From Betaproteobacteria bacterium (lineage in GTDB: Bacteria; Pseudomonadota; Gammaproteobacteria; Burkholderiales; Casimicrobiaceae), in assembly GCA_027492485.1 (NCBI GenBank), contig JAPUER010000079.1, positions 287,844 to 351,843 of the forward strand: a stretch of DNA of 64,000 bases. Reading direction: 5' to 3'. A program made the translations under genes and the position numbers. Of this stretch, positions 46,116 through 56,345 are shown one piece after another (positions within the stretch are counted from its first letter, which is position 1; every line of letters begins with the position of its first letter). The notes beneath the pieces were generated by a model. That model saw only the letters and a program-made list of their open reading frames with translations, ran no database searches and was not told the origin of the DNA.

Positions 46116-47981
46116 TCAGGTCAGAAAGCCCATATTGAAGCCGTTCGGATGTGCCGCCCGCACGGTCGGGAACATGGCGTCGATTTCGGCATTGCTGGTG
46201 AGCGGCACGCCAAACCACTTGGCAATGGTCGCCATCACCGCATCGCCTGAGGTCGTCGCCAGCAATTCGCCGCGATCCAGGGCATGGTTGAGGCCGTTGC
46301 ACTTGGCCCCCGGTGCGGTGAGCGAGCTGTTGTAGCGGTCCGGCGGAATGCCGATGCGCGGCACCGCGCCACAGGTGGTGTCCGGGCTCATCCACACCTT
46401 GCTGGCGGCAGGCAGCGTGTCGATGTAGGACTGGGCAACGTTGTGGTTCATGCCGTAAATCTTGCCGCCCTGAACCGCACCGCCGAGCACGAAGTGATGG
46501 CTGCCCCAGCCGTGGTCGGAGCCGGCACCGTTGGAATCGAGCGTGCGGCCGAAGTCGGTCATGGTCAGCAGCGTGACGCGGTCCTGCGCGCTGCCGGGCA
46601 GGTAGCCGGTGCCGGCGGCGTCGCGAATCCGGACATTGCCCATCGCTGTCCAGAAGGCATTGATCGCCTTGCTGATGCGGCCGTTGAGGGTCGGGTTGTT
46701 GTCCCAGAATTCGGTGCCGTGGGTGTCGAAACCGCCGATGGAGACAAAGAATATTTGCCGCTTGACCGGCGTTGCGGGGATGGCGCCCAACTGATTGCTG
46801 GCGCGGATCATCGCCGCCACCATGCGCAATTCCTTGGCAAGGTAGTTATTGCTGTCGGCGCTGAGCACGGTCTGGAACGGGGCAACGATTTCTTCGGTCG
46901 GCGGGCTGTTCAGGAAGGCTGCGCTGACGTCGATCTCGGTCTGGATCGACTGGTTCATCGTCTGCCGCCACTGGTCGTGATAGACCGACACGTTCTCCGC
47001 TGTGGCGTTGATGCGGCCGCGGAATGCGTTGTAGAGCGGCGTGTTCCAGCTATACCCATTGCTCACGCGAATGGGACCGCCCGACACGCAATACGGCGAC
47101 GTCGGGTTGTTGTTCATGAAGCTGGTGCCGGTATTGCACACGGTTGGCGTCGCCGGTGGCGTCGTTGTCGCGGTCTGCAGGCGACCAATGGAACCGGTCC
47201 CCACCTGGTAGGCGATAGCCGTGGTGGGTGAGCCGACATCGGTCAGCATGAAGGTGTTGACGCCATCGATGGATATCTGGGTCGATACCTTGGCGCCGAC
47301 ATTCATTGCCGCGATGGTCGGGTTGGCGGCGATCCGGCCGCCGATGCCGACCGCCGGATTCGCCAGGTTGGCGGTGCCGCTCATCCAGGCTTTTTGCTGA
47401 TCGTCGTGCGAGTAAAGATTGACCGGCAGCGGCGGACGGGTGGCCGATGAGCCGTACCACTGCTGGCGGTTGATGGCGGCGACCAGCGGCCCGACGTTGG
47501 CGATGACCGCGAGCTTGCCGCTGTTGTACAGCGAGCGCAACTCGGCATAGCTCGGGTGCAGCGCAAATTGGCGGCCATAGGTGTGCGTCGTGAACACCGC
47601 ATTGGTACCGGGATCAGTGCCGGTCGAGGAGATGGAGGTGGCCGCGAGCTGGGCGTTGGTGTAGGACAGATTGCCGGTCGATGTTGTCTGGTTCTGTGGG
47701 TCGGTGCCGTTGGCGCGGGCTGTGCTGTAGCGGTTGTATTCGGTGAGCGAGCTGCCATCGGAGTCGCGATACGGGATCAGCACATTGGAGTGGTCCTGGC
47801 CGCCATAGAGGAAGACACAGACGATCGCCTTATAGTCGGCGCCGACCTCGGTGGTGCCAATGCCCCCGGCAGCGTGTGCCACGCGGGTCAGCGCATCCAG
47901 CGTCGGCAGGCCGCCGGCGAGTGCCAGCGTGGTGGCCTGCTTGAGAAAGTTGCGGCGTTCCTGAAAGTGTTTGGGTGTCAT
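46116..47981 (-). CDS. DUF1501 exported protein
   Basis: Protein of 621 residues with an N-terminal twin-arginine-like signal (ERRNFLKQATTLALAGGLP), suggesting export in folded form. The DUF1501 hallmarks are FLYGGQDHSNVLIPY near residue 60 and TMTDFGRTLDSNGAGSDHGW followed by GSHHFVLGG near 505, which places it in the sulfatase/alkaline-phosphatase-like fold. Its DUF1800 partner lies 11 bases upstream, a pairing seen very widely in Gram-negative bacteria. The activity of the pair is not established. Confidence 0.92.
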   Translation of the reverse strand: MTPKHFQERRNFLKQATTLALAGGLPTLDALTRVAHAAGGIGTTEVGADYKAIVCVFLYGGQDHSNVLIPYRDSDGSSLTEYNRYSTARANGTDPQNQTTSTGNLSYTNAQLAATSISSTGTDPGTNAVFTTHTYGRQFALHPSYAELRSLYNSGKLAVIANVGPLVAAINRQQWYGSSATRPPLPVNLYSHDDQQKAWMSGTANLANPAVGIGGRIAANPTIAAMNVGAKVSTQISIDGVNTFMLTDVGSPTTAIAYQVGTGSIGRLQTATTTPPATPTVCNTGTSFMNNNPTSPYCVSGGPIRVSNGYSWNTPLYNAFRGRINATAENVSVYHDQWRQTMNQSIQTEIDVSAAFLNSPPTEEIVAPFQTVLSADSNNYLAKELRMVAAMIRASNQLGAIPATPVKRQIFFVSIGGFDTHGTEFWDNNPTLNGRISKAINAFWTAMGNVRIRDAAGTGYLPGSAQDRVTLLTMTDFGRTLDSNGAGSDHGWGSHHFVLGGAVQGGKIYGMNHNVAQSYIDTLPAASKVWMSPDTTCGAVPRIGIPPDRYNSSLTAPGAKCNGLNHALDRGELLATTSGDAVMATIAKWFGVPLTSNAEIDAMFPTVRAAHPNGFNMGFLT

Positions 47982-47992
47982 GGTGGTGCCGC

Positions 47993-50329
47993 CTATCGTT
48001 GAATCTGAAATTCGGGGGTATGCACGGCGAGCCAGAGCGCGCCCTTGACGCGATCGCGCTTGCGGTCCTGCCATGTCGTGATGTTGCCCGCCGTCGGCGA
48101 GGCAGGCAGCGTGTAGACGGGATAGGCGGTATCCAACGCCGTCGTCAGCGTTGCCTTGTTGGCTGGGCTCAGTGTGCCGCCGAGCAACACGAGGTTGATG
48201 TAGTCGAGCAGACTGCTGCTGCTGGCCTGAATGGCGTAGAGATCGGACAGACTCGAGAAGATGCAGTCCTGCGTGTTGGTCGAGTCGCAGGTGCCCGAGA
48301 AGTCACCCTGACCGTTCTGCTTGTTGAGATTGCTGCCGTTGCTCGAGGTGATGACGCTGCCAAAGAAGTTCTGCGTACTGGCAACTGCCGTCGTGGTCGT
48401 GATTTCGAATTCCGGTGCGATCGCCCCGTTGCTCGACACCGGCCCCGGTGGCGCGAACTCCGGATGGAAGTAGTTGAACACGGTGGGCGACTGCAGCGGG
48501 CCCTGGCTGATGCCATACTCGACGTCGTTGATGTAGTGCAACTGGTAGCGCCCCGAGCTGGCCGTGCCCTCGAACGCGCGCAGGATGGCCGACAGACGCA
48601 GCATCGGCTCTTTCAGCTTGCCGAATTTCGCGTAGTCGGTCGCGCTCAGCGTCGTCGCCGGCGAGACCGCCTCGTCGTCGAGCATGATGGCGCGCAGCAC
48701 GGCTTTCATGTCGCCACGCACCGCGCTGCCGTTGTCGTTGAACACCGCCGCGACACGCTGGACGTAGGCGGGTGTCGGCGTCGACGTGATCAGGAATTTG
48801 ATCAGGTGGCGGCTGATAAAGGGACCGACGTTCGGGTGGCAGAAGACATTGTCGATCGCCGAATTCAGCGTGGCGTAGGCCTGCGTCGCGTTCACCTTGG
48901 TGCCGGTCGTCACACCGGAGCCGGTCGTCACGATCGCGGGCAGCAGGCCGTCGGCGCCGCCGGAGGCGACCGGTTTCGCGACGTTGACCGCTGCCGCGCA
49001 GGCAGCGACCGGTGAGGCGTAGTTGTATTTGAGCAATTGCTTCGACAACGCGCTGTGTTTGCCGGGGAAGGCGACCATCGAACGCCCCCAGCCGGCGAGC
49101 ACCGGCGGGAAGGTCTCGCCGCCCGCATTGGCCGGCGGGTTGTCGCCCGGATCCCAGTTCCATGAAGGATGCGTTGTCAGATAGCCGTCTTTGGGATCGA
49201 CGCGCGGAATGCCGTAGGCGGGATCCCCCGTTTTTCCGTACGGATCGTCGTAGGAGAAGCCGGTGAATACCTTGGCGAATCCCTTGACCGTGTTTTCGTC
49301 GTAGCTCGGGGTGGCGGTCGCCGTACCGTCGGGGTTAAGCACAAAGAGACCGACGGCGAACAGCTGCAGAATTTCCCGCGCGAAATTTTCGTTCGGGTTG
49401 GCGCTGCCGCCGTCGTTGCGCAGATGGCTCAGGTAGCGACCCATGGCCGGCGACAGCGCGACCTTGTAGAGGATGTCGCGGAAATTGCCGTAGCCATTGT
49501 CAGCCAGCAGATCGAGATAGGAGGCAAGCTCGTAAGGATCGTTGGAGCCACCGTTTTCCGATACCACCAGCACTTCGGACAGCGCGAAGGCAAGCCGCTG
49601 GCGGAGCTGGTCGGGGCCTTTCAGCGCCTGCCCCCAGAAGGTCTCGCGGCTCATCTCGGTAGAGAACGTCTGGCCGGCGGCGTCGTACTCGGCCTTGCGT
49701 GCCATCAGGTACTGGAAGTGCGTCTGGCCGCGGGCCATCGCCAACTGGTTGTTCAGCCAGGTCGAACGACGTTTCTTGTGGTCGCTGCCGGACACCGCCG
49801 CATCGGGCGTCAGCGCCGCAAACGACTGGATGTCGTTGAGGCTGGGGCCGAAGGTTGCCTGGATCAGGAAGCGCGACGCATTGATCTGTTCGGTGGTGGG
49901 CACCGCGAAAGTGATGTTGCAGCCGCCGGCAACGAAGGCCTGCATCACGGCCGCATTGCTGCGCGTGGCATAGTTGACGTTGGTGGTGCCGGCGGCCTGT
50001 TTGCTATTGGCAATGCCCAGCAGCGCACGATTGATGACCAGCGCGTCCTGCACATCGAGAAAGCCGTCACCGTTGATGTCGAGTTGCGCCAGGTTGGAAG
50101 CGATATTGCTTTCGACCGTCGCCGCCGTGGCGCCGGTGCCGGCGACCAGCGTGGCGCCGCGCAGGCCTTGCGCATAACGGGTGATCAGCATGCCATCGCG
50201 CAGCAGATCGAAGCTGGCAGGATCGGTCAGCGTGCCGCTGCCGGAGACGTTGAACGGGCACGCGGCATGCGCAGCGGCGGATGCAAGCATCGCGGCAGCA
50301 AGCAGGCGGGTAGCAAGGAATGTTTTCAA
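47993..50329 (-). CDS. DUF1800 exported protein with N-terminal dockerin-like module
   Basis: Protein of 778 residues starting with TTG at 50329. Signal peptide (about 1-22, ending AHA), then a region (35-110) with LLRDGMLITRYAQGLRG and the calcium-loop LDINGDGFLDVQDALVINR that matches the dockerin-like tail of the PQQ dehydrogenase. The DUF1800 domain starts near residue 145 (ASRFLIQATFGPSLNDIQSF) and includes NFAREILQLFAVGLF. It is the first gene of a two-gene operon with DUF1501. Confidence 0.9.
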   Translation of the reverse strand: MKTFLATRLLAAAMLASAAAHAACPFNVSGSGTLTDPASFDLLRDGMLITRYAQGLRGATLVAGTGATAATVESNIASNLAQLDINGDGFLDVQDALVINRALLGIANSKQAAGTTNVNYATRSNAAVMQAFVAGGCNITFAVPTTEQINASRFLIQATFGPSLNDIQSFAALTPDAAVSGSDHKKRRSTWLNNQLAMARGQTHFQYLMARKAEYDAAGQTFSTEMSRETFWGQALKGPDQLRQRLAFALSEVLVVSENGGSNDPYELASYLDLLADNGYGNFRDILYKVALSPAMGRYLSHLRNDGGSANPNENFAREILQLFAVGLFVLNPDGTATATPSYDENTVKGFAKVFTGFSYDDPYGKTGDPAYGIPRVDPKDGYLTTHPSWNWDPGDNPPANAGGETFPPVLAGWGRSMVAFPGKHSALSKQLLKYNYASPVAACAAAVNVAKPVASGGADGLLPAIVTTGSGVTTGTKVNATQAYATLNSAIDNVFCHPNVGPFISRHLIKFLITSTPTPAYVQRVAAVFNDNGSAVRGDMKAVLRAIMLDDEAVSPATTLSATDYAKFGKLKEPMLRLSAILRAFEGTASSGRYQLHYINDVEYGISQGPLQSPTVFNYFHPEFAPPGPVSSNGAIAPEFEITTTTAVASTQNFFGSVITSSNGSNLNKQNGQGDFSGTCDSTNTQDCIFSSLSDLYAIQASSSSLLDYINLVLLGGTLSPANKATLTTALDTAYPVYTLPASPTAGNITTWQDRKRDRVKGALWLAVHTPEFQIQR

Positions 50330-50440
50330 GGTTCGACCCTTTCGTCTGCGAACCGCCAGATGTTATGACATCGGCATGGCGGTCACAAGGGTCTGGACAC
50401 ATCGGTGCCCGATTTCGCGCGTTTTTTTTAGCGGCGGTGG

Positions 50441-51814
50441 TCAACCATCGGGTGGATTCACTTTTACTTGTGTCACTTCGCGGACGGTGGCTAGGATGCG
50501 GCGACGGCGCGATCGCAAGGTCAAGGCTTCGCCTGCCACCACGGCCACATCGTCGCTGATCAGATCGCCATGCCTGTCATACGCGAGCATGTAGCCGCGA
50601 TCGAGCACGCTTTCGGGGTTGAGGTGCGCCAGTGCAGCGGCAGCGCGCTCGAGGCGATGTTGCGCATCGCGCAATTGGCGCTGCATCGCCGGCGCGAGGG
50701 CACGCTGGCAGTCAGACAGACGGAGCGCCGTCGCGGGGAAGGGAGGCCGACCGGCAAGCAGGCGATGCGCAAGGCTGTCGAGTCGTGCACGCTGCATCGG
50801 CAGATGCGCCGCCAGCGTGCGCTGCAAACGCGTCGCCGCTTGCAGCAAGGCTTCCCGCCACGGCGCGAGTTGCGCCAGGCTGCCGCGCAACTGCAACGTT
50901 GCGCGGTCAAGCCGCTCGCCGAGCCGGTTGCAGCGGGCGACCAGCGCATCGAACAGGCGCTGTCCGCGTTCGCTCACGGCGGCACGCAGCACATGCTGCT
51001 CCGGCGTGACCAGGGTTGCCGCTGCGGTCGGCGTCGGCGCCCGCGCGTCGGCGGCGAAGTCGCACAAGGTGAAATCGGTTTCGTGCCCGACTGCGCTCAC
51101 GATAGGCAAGGCGGATGCGGCCACGGCACGCACCAGCGTCTCGTCGTTGAACGCCCACAAGTCTTCGATGCTGCCGCCGCCGCGGCCAATGATCAGCACC
51201 TCGCATTCGGCCCGCCGGTTGGCGGCCTCGAGCGCCGCCAGCAGTTCGCGTGGCGCATTGGCACCCTGCACGCTGGTCGGGTAGACAATCACTTGCGCCC
51301 GCGGCCAGCGATCGCGCAACACGCGCAGCATGTCGGCGAGGGCGGCCGCCTTGGTGGAGGTGATCAGGCCGATGCGTTGCGGGAACGCGGGCAGCGCGCG
51401 CTTGCGATGGTCGGCGAATAGACCTTCCGCGTCGAGTCTGGCCTTGAGCCGCAGAAACGCCTCGTACAGCCGGCCGACGCCCGCCAGCCGTGCCTGCTCG
51501 ACGGTGAACTGCAGGCTGCCGCGCGGCTCGTAGATCGATGGCCGCAGCCGGAGCTCGACCTGATCGCCATCCTTCAAGGCAAAGCCGACCAGCGCCGCGC
51601 GGTTGCGGTAGAGCACGCAGGCGATCTGCGCCGCATCGTCTTTCAGGTCGAAGTAGCAGTGCCCCGATGCGGCTCGTTTGAAACCGGAGATCTCGCCGGC
51701 AACCCAGCACAGCGGCAGCGCGCGACCCAGCGCCAGTTTGGCACGTTGCAGCAGCACACTGACCGCAATCGGTTCGGCGCTATTGGTGGTATCGGCGGAT
51801 TCTGTCCAGGACAT
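50441..51814 (-). CDS. xseA: Exodeoxyribonuclease VII large subunit
   Basis: Degrades single-stranded DNA into oligonucleotides together with XseB. The N-terminal OB fold ([23 protein letters not shown] reading, residues about 37-59) precedes the catalytic domain with [19 protein letters not shown] and [20 protein letters not shown], followed by a long coiled coil (about 285-400). The start at 51814 gives 457 residues, the normal length; the frame is open upstream without homology. It is divergent from glnS. Confidence 0.96.
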   Translation of the reverse strand: MSWTESADTTNSAEPIAVSVLLQRAKLALGRALPLCWVAGEISGFKRAASGHCYFDLKDDAAQIACVLYRNRAALVGFALKDGDQVELRLRPSIYEPRGSLQFTVEQARLAGVGRLYEAFLRLKARLDAEGLFADHRKRALPAFPQRIGLITSTKAAALADMLRVLRDRWPRAQVIVYPTSVQGANAPRELLAALEAANRRAECEVLIIGRGGGSIEDLWAFNDETLVRAVAASALPIVSAVGHETDFTLCDFAADARAPTPTAAATLVTPEQHVLRAAVSERGQRLFDALVARCNRLGERLDRATLQLRGSLAQLAPWREALLQAATRLQRTLAAHLPMQRARLDSLAHRLLAGRPPFPATALRLSDCQRALAPAMQRQLRDAQHRLERAAAALAHLNPESVLDRGYMLAYDRHGDLISDDVAVVAGEALTLRSRRRRILATVREVTQVKVNPPDG

Positions 51815-52159
51815 GACGGTGAAAACGGGCGCGGGAAAATTCTGATGTGCAAGCCATTGGCACCGCCTGCAAACGCTGATTGTGTCGTGCAAGTGCTTGA
51901 TCGAGTTTACGTTTTTGCAGAGCAGACGGCGAGCAGAACGCAAAATCGAGAAAGCATGCGGGCTGCGGCCAGATTGGTCGAGTTATCCGGCCAGTTATCC
52001 ACAATCGATGTGGGCAACTTTGCCGGTTCGGAAAGCCGCATGGCTGCATGCGTTGCGCGGCGACGGCGTTTCCGGATCGTTGCCGGACGTGCGTTCGGCG
52101 GCGCAAAAGCGCATCGTTACAATGTTGCGACCGCACAAAACGACATTGTCCAATCTCGA
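51815..52159. other. Divergent xseA-glnS intergenic region with DnaA-box-like sites
   Basis: About 345 bases without a convincing gene. A consensus DnaA box TTATCCACA (51995-52003) is flanked by TTATCCGGC (51983-51991) and, in inverted orientation, TGTGGGCAA (52009-52017). A possible -10 TACAAT for glnS lies at 52118-52123, without a good -35. Confidence 0.55.
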
Positions 52160-53902
52160 ATGAGTTCCGTGACCAAGGGCGCACCGATCAAGGGCGCTGC
52201 ACCCGCCAACAGCCCCACCGCGACGGGCAAAGAAGAACCCAGGGTCGTCTCCAATTTCATTCGACAGATCATCGACGCCGACAACGCGAGCGGCAAGCAC
52301 GGCGGCAAGGTCGTCACCCGCTTTCCGCCGGAGCCGAATGGCTATCTGCACATCGGTCATGCCAAATCGATCTGCCTGAACTTCGGTCTGGCCAAGGACT
52401 ACGGCGGCATCTGCCACCTGCGCTTCGACGACACCAATCCGGTCAAGGAAGACATCGAGTACGAAGCGTCGATCAAGGAGATGGTCGAGTGGCTGGGCTT
52501 CTCGTTCAAGGACAAGCTGTTCTACGCCAGCGACTACTTCGACACGCTGTACGCCTTCGCGCAGCATTTCATCGAGCGCGGCCTCGCCTATGTCGACAGC
52601 CAGTCGGCCGAGGAAATGCGCGTCAATCGCGGCACGCTGACCGAGCCCGGCGTCGACTCGCCGTTCCGCAACCGCAGCGCGGAGGAGAGCCTGCGCCTGT
52701 TCGACGAGATGAAGCGCGGCCTGCATGCCGATGGCACGCACATTCTGCGCCTGAAGATCGACATGGCGTCGCCGAACATCAACCTGCGCGACCCGGCGAT
52801 CTATCGCATCCGGCACACCGAGCATCACCGCACCGGCGACACCTGGTGCGTGTACCCGATGTACGACTACACGCATTGCATCAGCGATGCGCTGGAGCGC
52901 ATCACGCATTCGCTGTGCACGCTCGAGTTCGAGGCGCACCGTCCGCTCTACGACTGGGTGCTCGAACGCCTCGTCGAGTCGGGCAAGCTGCCGGCGCCGA
53001 GCCCGCAGCAGATCGAGTTCGCGCGGCTGAATCTGAGCTACACGGTCATGAGCAAGCGCAAGCTGCTCGAACTGGTGGAGAACAAATACGTCGACGGCTG
53101 GGATGATCCACGCTTCTGGACGCTCGCGGGGCTGCGTCGCCGCGGCTTCACGCCGGCCTCGATCCGCCTGTTCGCCGAGCGCGTCGGCGTGTCGAAGGCG
53201 CATCAGTGGATCGACATGGGCGACCTCGAACGCGCGCTGCGCGACGATCTCGACGCTACGGCTGCGCGCGGCATGGCGGTGCTCGACCCGATTCGCGTGG
53301 TCATCGAAAACTATCCGGAAGGCCAGTTCGAGCCGTGCTCGGCGCCGGTGCATCCGCATGACGAAACGCGCGGCAAGCGCGAGTTCAAGTTTGCGCGCGA
53401 GGTGTTCATCGAGCGCGACGACTTCATGGAGAACCCGGTCAAGGGCTTCTTCCGGCTGGTGCCCGGCGGCGAGGTGCGGCTGCGCCATGCCTTCATCATC
53501 AAGTGCGAGCGTATCGAGAAGGATGCCGACGGCCGTGTCACCACGATCTACGCCAGCTACGACCCGGCGACCAAGAGTGGCACCGGTGGCCGCAACGTCA
53601 AGGGCGCGATCCACTGGGTCAGCAAGCTGGACGGCATCCAGGCCGAGGTGCGGCTGTACGACCGCCTGTTCAACGTCGAGAACCCGGACGCCGGCGAGGG
53701 CGACTACAAGGATTACCTCAATCCGCATTCGTTGAAGGTCGTGCAGGCCTGGCTCGAACCGTCGCTCGCGAACGCCAAAGCGGACGAGAGCTACCAGTTC
53801 GAGCGCAACGGCTACTTCACACCCGACCGCAAACTGTCGCATCCGGGCGCGCTGGTGTTCAATCGCGCGGTGACGCTCAAGGACGGCTGGAAGCCGGCCT
53901 GA
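52160..53902 (+). CDS. glnS: Glutamine-tRNA ligase
   Basis: Class I aminoacyl-tRNA synthetase that charges tRNA-Gln directly. The HIGH motif is in [16 protein letters not shown] near residue 65, and the KMSKS equivalent is VMSKRKL near 300. The GlnRS-specific residues distinguishing it from GluRS are in keeping ([20 protein letters not shown]). The C-terminal beta-barrel domains are complete. It has 580 residues including a 30-residue variable N-terminal extension. The frame is open 167 codons upstream, but the ATG at 52160 matches the family start. Confidence 0.97.
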   Translation: MSSVTKGAPIKGAAPANSPTATGKEEPRVVSNFIRQIIDADNASGKHGGKVVTRFPPEPNGYLHIGHAKSICLNFGLAKDYGGICHLRFDDTNPVKEDIEYEASIKEMVEWLGFSFKDKLFYASDYFDTLYAFAQHFIERGLAYVDSQSAEEMRVNRGTLTEPGVDSPFRNRSAEESLRLFDEMKRGLHADGTHILRLKIDMASPNINLRDPAIYRIRHTEHHRTGDTWCVYPMYDYTHCISDALERITHSLCTLEFEAHRPLYDWVLERLVESGKLPAPSPQQIEFARLNLSYTVMSKRKLLELVENKYVDGWDDPRFWTLAGLRRRGFTPASIRLFAERVGVSKAHQWIDMGDLERALRDDLDATAARGMAVLDPIRVVIENYPEGQFEPCSAPVHPHDETRGKREFKFAREVFIERDDFMENPVKGFFRLVPGGEVRLRHAFIIKCERIEKDADGRVTTIYASYDPATKSGTGGRNVKGAIHWVSKLDGIQAEVRLYDRLFNVENPDAGEGDYKDYLNPHSLKVVQAWLEPSLANAKADESYQFERNGYFTPDRKLSHPGALVFNRAVTLKDGWKPA

Positions 53903-53918
53903 GGCCGGCGCCACGACG

Positions 53919-54956
53919 ATGCGCGCAGCAGCGAAGCGAAGCGCCAACGCCGCGCTGCTCGCGATGTGCGCCACCAGTGTGCTGCTTGGCGGCTGCGACG
54001 ATGCGTTGAAGACGGTGCGCGGCTGGTTCGGCGGCAGCAAGCCCTCGACGCTGCCGAGCGCGACGGCGGCGCCGCGCGATTGCCCCGATCTGCGCGGTAA
54101 CTTCAGCCTGACGGCACCGGCCTCGCCGCAGGGTCAGTTCGATCTGCTGCATACGCCCCTCGGCGGTGGCGTCGGGCAGGCCATCGGCAAACCCTGGCAG
54201 TCGGTCAGCATCGACGGCAATGCCGATGTCGCGTTGGTGGTGACCTACTCGCGGGAAGCCGACCGCGACGCCGTCGCAAAACAGCGCAACGATGGCAAGG
54301 TGCCGGCCTACATCCAGCGAGCGCTCGAGACCTCATACAACCAGCCGTACGAGCGCAAGACCGCAACGATTCAGCGCGACCTGCACTACGGCTGCAAAAA
54401 CGGCTGGCTGGTGTCGACGGCACGTGGCGGCACCTACAGCGTGCGGCGCGACGGCGCGGGCGATCTCGAGGGGCGACTGACGGTCCGCGAGGCGCGTGTC
54501 ATCTCGCTCTGGGCCGAGACCGGCGCCGGCATTCCGTACTGGTTCGACGACAAGACGCGCCACGCGCGGTGGGCGGCCGTGCGACCCGGCGCGGCGGCGC
54601 CCGAGACGCTGACCGGGCTCGCCAAGCAGGAGTACGACCTGACCTACGGCAAGAATTCGCCAGCCGTTGCAAAGGCCGCGGCGGCCAACGGCGCCATTCC
54701 GCCGCGAACGTCGTGGGACGCCAGCGCCGCGATCCGCGAACTGGTCGACCGCAGCGCCACCGTCGAGAAAATCGCGATCGACGGCGGCCGCTACGTGCTT
54801 ACGTTACGCGTCGAGAGCGCGGGACCGGTCTCGCGCACGATCGAGAACCTGCACGGCAGCGCGCATTTCCAGGACGTGCAGGACCACGGCATCGTCTCGG
54901 GCGGCAACAAGCCGAGCCTTGCGACGATCAGCATGCGCGCGGTGCCGCCGCGCTAG
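53919..54956 (+). CDS. Predicted lipoprotein of unknown function
   Basis: Protein of 345 residues with a lipoprotein signal: lipobox LLGGC puts the lipidated Cys at residue 26, and Asp at +2 (CDD) suggests retention in the inner membrane by the E. coli Lol rule (which may not apply here). The rest has no motif I recognise; a Gly/Asp-rich ending (HGIVSGGNKPSLATISMRAV) resembles low-complexity beta structure. It follows glnS by 16 bases and may be cotranscribed. Confidence 0.78.
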   Translation: MRAAAKRSANAALLAMCATSVLLGGCDDALKTVRGWFGGSKPSTLPSATAAPRDCPDLRGNFSLTAPASPQGQFDLLHTPLGGGVGQAIGKPWQSVSIDGNADVALVVTYSREADRDAVAKQRNDGKVPAYIQRALETSYNQPYERKTATIQRDLHYGCKNGWLVSTARGGTYSVRRDGAGDLEGRLTVREARVISLWAETGAGIPYWFDDKTRHARWAAVRPGAAAPETLTGLAKQEYDLTYGKNSPAVAKAAAANGAIPPRTSWDASAAIRELVDRSATVEKIAIDGGRYVLTLRVESAGPVSRTIENLHGSAHFQDVQDHGIVSGGNKPSLATISMRAVPPR

Positions 54957-55267
54957 GAGTCGGCGCGGATTCGCGTCGAGAGAGTGGACTCAGGCCACAA
55001 ATTTCGTGCCGTGAGGGGCCGGACAGGCCCTGTTGTAAGCGGATTCGCTTCGCTGGCGGCCATTGGCTTTTCGATGAAAGTCTCATCCACTGGCGGCTTC
55101 TGGCGCGAAATAGCCAATTATCGAGAATAGCGAAATCTCTGCCCGGAGCCCATTGTAGATGCGCTTCTCGGAATAAAGCTGATATGCCGCCCGCGCGCGT
55201 TCCGGCGACAAGTTCGCGCGTTACACTGCATGCTGTTTTCTGACTTCCGATTGCGAGACCGCGCTCC
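54957..55267. other. Gene-free region upstream of exbB
   Basis: About 311 bases without a gene. It contains TTGGCTTTTCGATGAAAG near 55061, a possible distant relative of the hairpin elements at 39281 and 43921, and a weak promoter-like pair (TTCCGG at 55200, TACACT at 55222, 16-base spacer) before exbB. No Fur-like box was seen. Confidence 0.5.
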
Positions 55268-55876
55268 ATGTGGGACATCATCAAGGCGGCTGGCTGGCCG
55301 ATCTGGCCGCTGATTTTCGTATCCATCGTTGCGCTGGCGCTGATCATCGAACGCGCATGGACGCTGCGCCGGGCGCAGATCATCCCGGCCGGGCTGGTCG
55401 ACAAGGTGATCGCGGAATACCGCAACAAGGGGCTGACCCAGGAGCTGGTCGATCTGACCGCCGGGCAGGGGCCGATGGGGCAGGTGCTTGCCGCCGGATT
55501 GGCGAACATCAAATCCCCCCGTCCGGTGGTGAAAGAGGCCGTTGAAGAGACCGGTGTGGTGGTCGCGCACGGGCTCGAAAAGTACCTCAATGCCATCGGC
55601 ACCATTGCCGCTGCGGCGCCGCTGATGGGGCTGCTCGGCACCATCATCGGCATGATCGAAATCTTCGGCAGCACTGGCAGCGCCGGCGTCGACCCGACGC
55701 GCCTCGCCAACGGCATTTCGGTGGCGCTCTACAACACGGCGATGGGCATCATCGTGGCGGTGCCGGCGCTGATGTTCTATCGCTACTTCCGCGGCAAGGT
55801 AGATTCGCTGCTGATCGAGATGGAGCAGCAGGCGACGCGGATGGTGGATATCTTGCATGGCGAGCGCAGCAAGTGA
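55268..55876 (+). CDS. exbB: MotA/TolQ/ExbB proton channel family protein
   Basis: Inner-membrane proton-channel subunit that couples the proton-motive force to outer-membrane transport (TonB-ExbB-ExbD) or to Tol-Pal. Helices near residues 11-29, 112-135 and 153-173; the pore-lining motif AAAPLMGLLGTIIGMIEIFG is intact. It has 202 residues. The adjacent exbD-like gene and location upstream of lpxK match Burkholderiales ExbB/ExbD. Assignment to ExbB rather than TolQ is by context; no tonB or tolA is adjacent. Confidence 0.9.
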   Translation: MWDIIKAAGWPIWPLIFVSIVALALIIERAWTLRRAQIIPAGLVDKVIAEYRNKGLTQELVDLTAGQGPMGQVLAAGLANIKSPRPVVKEAVEETGVVVAHGLEKYLNAIGTIAAAAPLMGLLGTIIGMIEIFGSTGSAGVDPTRLANGISVALYNTAMGIIVAVPALMFYRYFRGKVDSLLIEMEQQATRMVDILHGERSK

Positions 55877-56292
55877 ACTTCCGCCGCGGCCGTTTCCGTG
55901 AAGAGCCCGAGATCAACTTCATCCCGTTGATCGACGTGCTGCTGGTCGTGCTGATCTTTTTGATGGCGTCGACGACCTACAGCAAGTTCACCGAGCTCAA
56001 GATTTCGCTGCCGGAAGCCGATGCCGAAAAGCAGGTACAGCGACCGAAGGAGATCAACGTCGGCGTCGACGCCAGCGGCCGCTTTGCGTTGAACAAACAG
56101 GTGTTTACCTTCACCACCGTCGCCGCGCTGGCGCAGGCGCTGCGCGACGCGGCGGGCGGCGCGACGGAGCCGGTGATCATCATCAACGCCGATGCCGCCG
56201 CCAAGCATCAGGACGTGGTGCACGTGATGGAGGCGGCGCGTCTCGCGCAGTACGCCAACATTACCTTTGCGACGCAATCGCCGGGCAAGTAG
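55873..56292 (+). CDS. exbD: ExbD/TolR family energy transducer
   Basis: Single-pass partner of ExbB. GTG start overlapping the exbB stop (GTGA). The membrane helix INFIPLIDVLLVVLIFLMAS (about residues 14-33) carries the essential proton-binding Asp in PLIDV. The periplasmic domain follows with DGNI-like VIIINADAAAKHQDVV. It has 139 residues. lpxK begins 53 bases downstream. Confidence 0.92.
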   Translation: MNFRRGRFREEPEINFIPLIDVLLVVLIFLMASTTYSKFTELKISLPEADAEKQVQRPKEINVGVDASGRFALNKQVFTFTTVAALAQALRDAAGGATEPVIIINADAAAKHQDVVHVMEAARLAQYANITFATQSPGK

Positions 56293-56345
56293 CCTCGCCG
56301 CGGTATCGCCGCAACGTATTGTCGCAACGCCCGCCATCGCCGATC

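Noticed and set aside
51995-54040. Antisense 681-codon open frame opposite glnS
   Set aside because: It is the shadow of a highly biased, well-conserved glnS; its translation is low-complexity and Arg/Ala-rich with no motifs.
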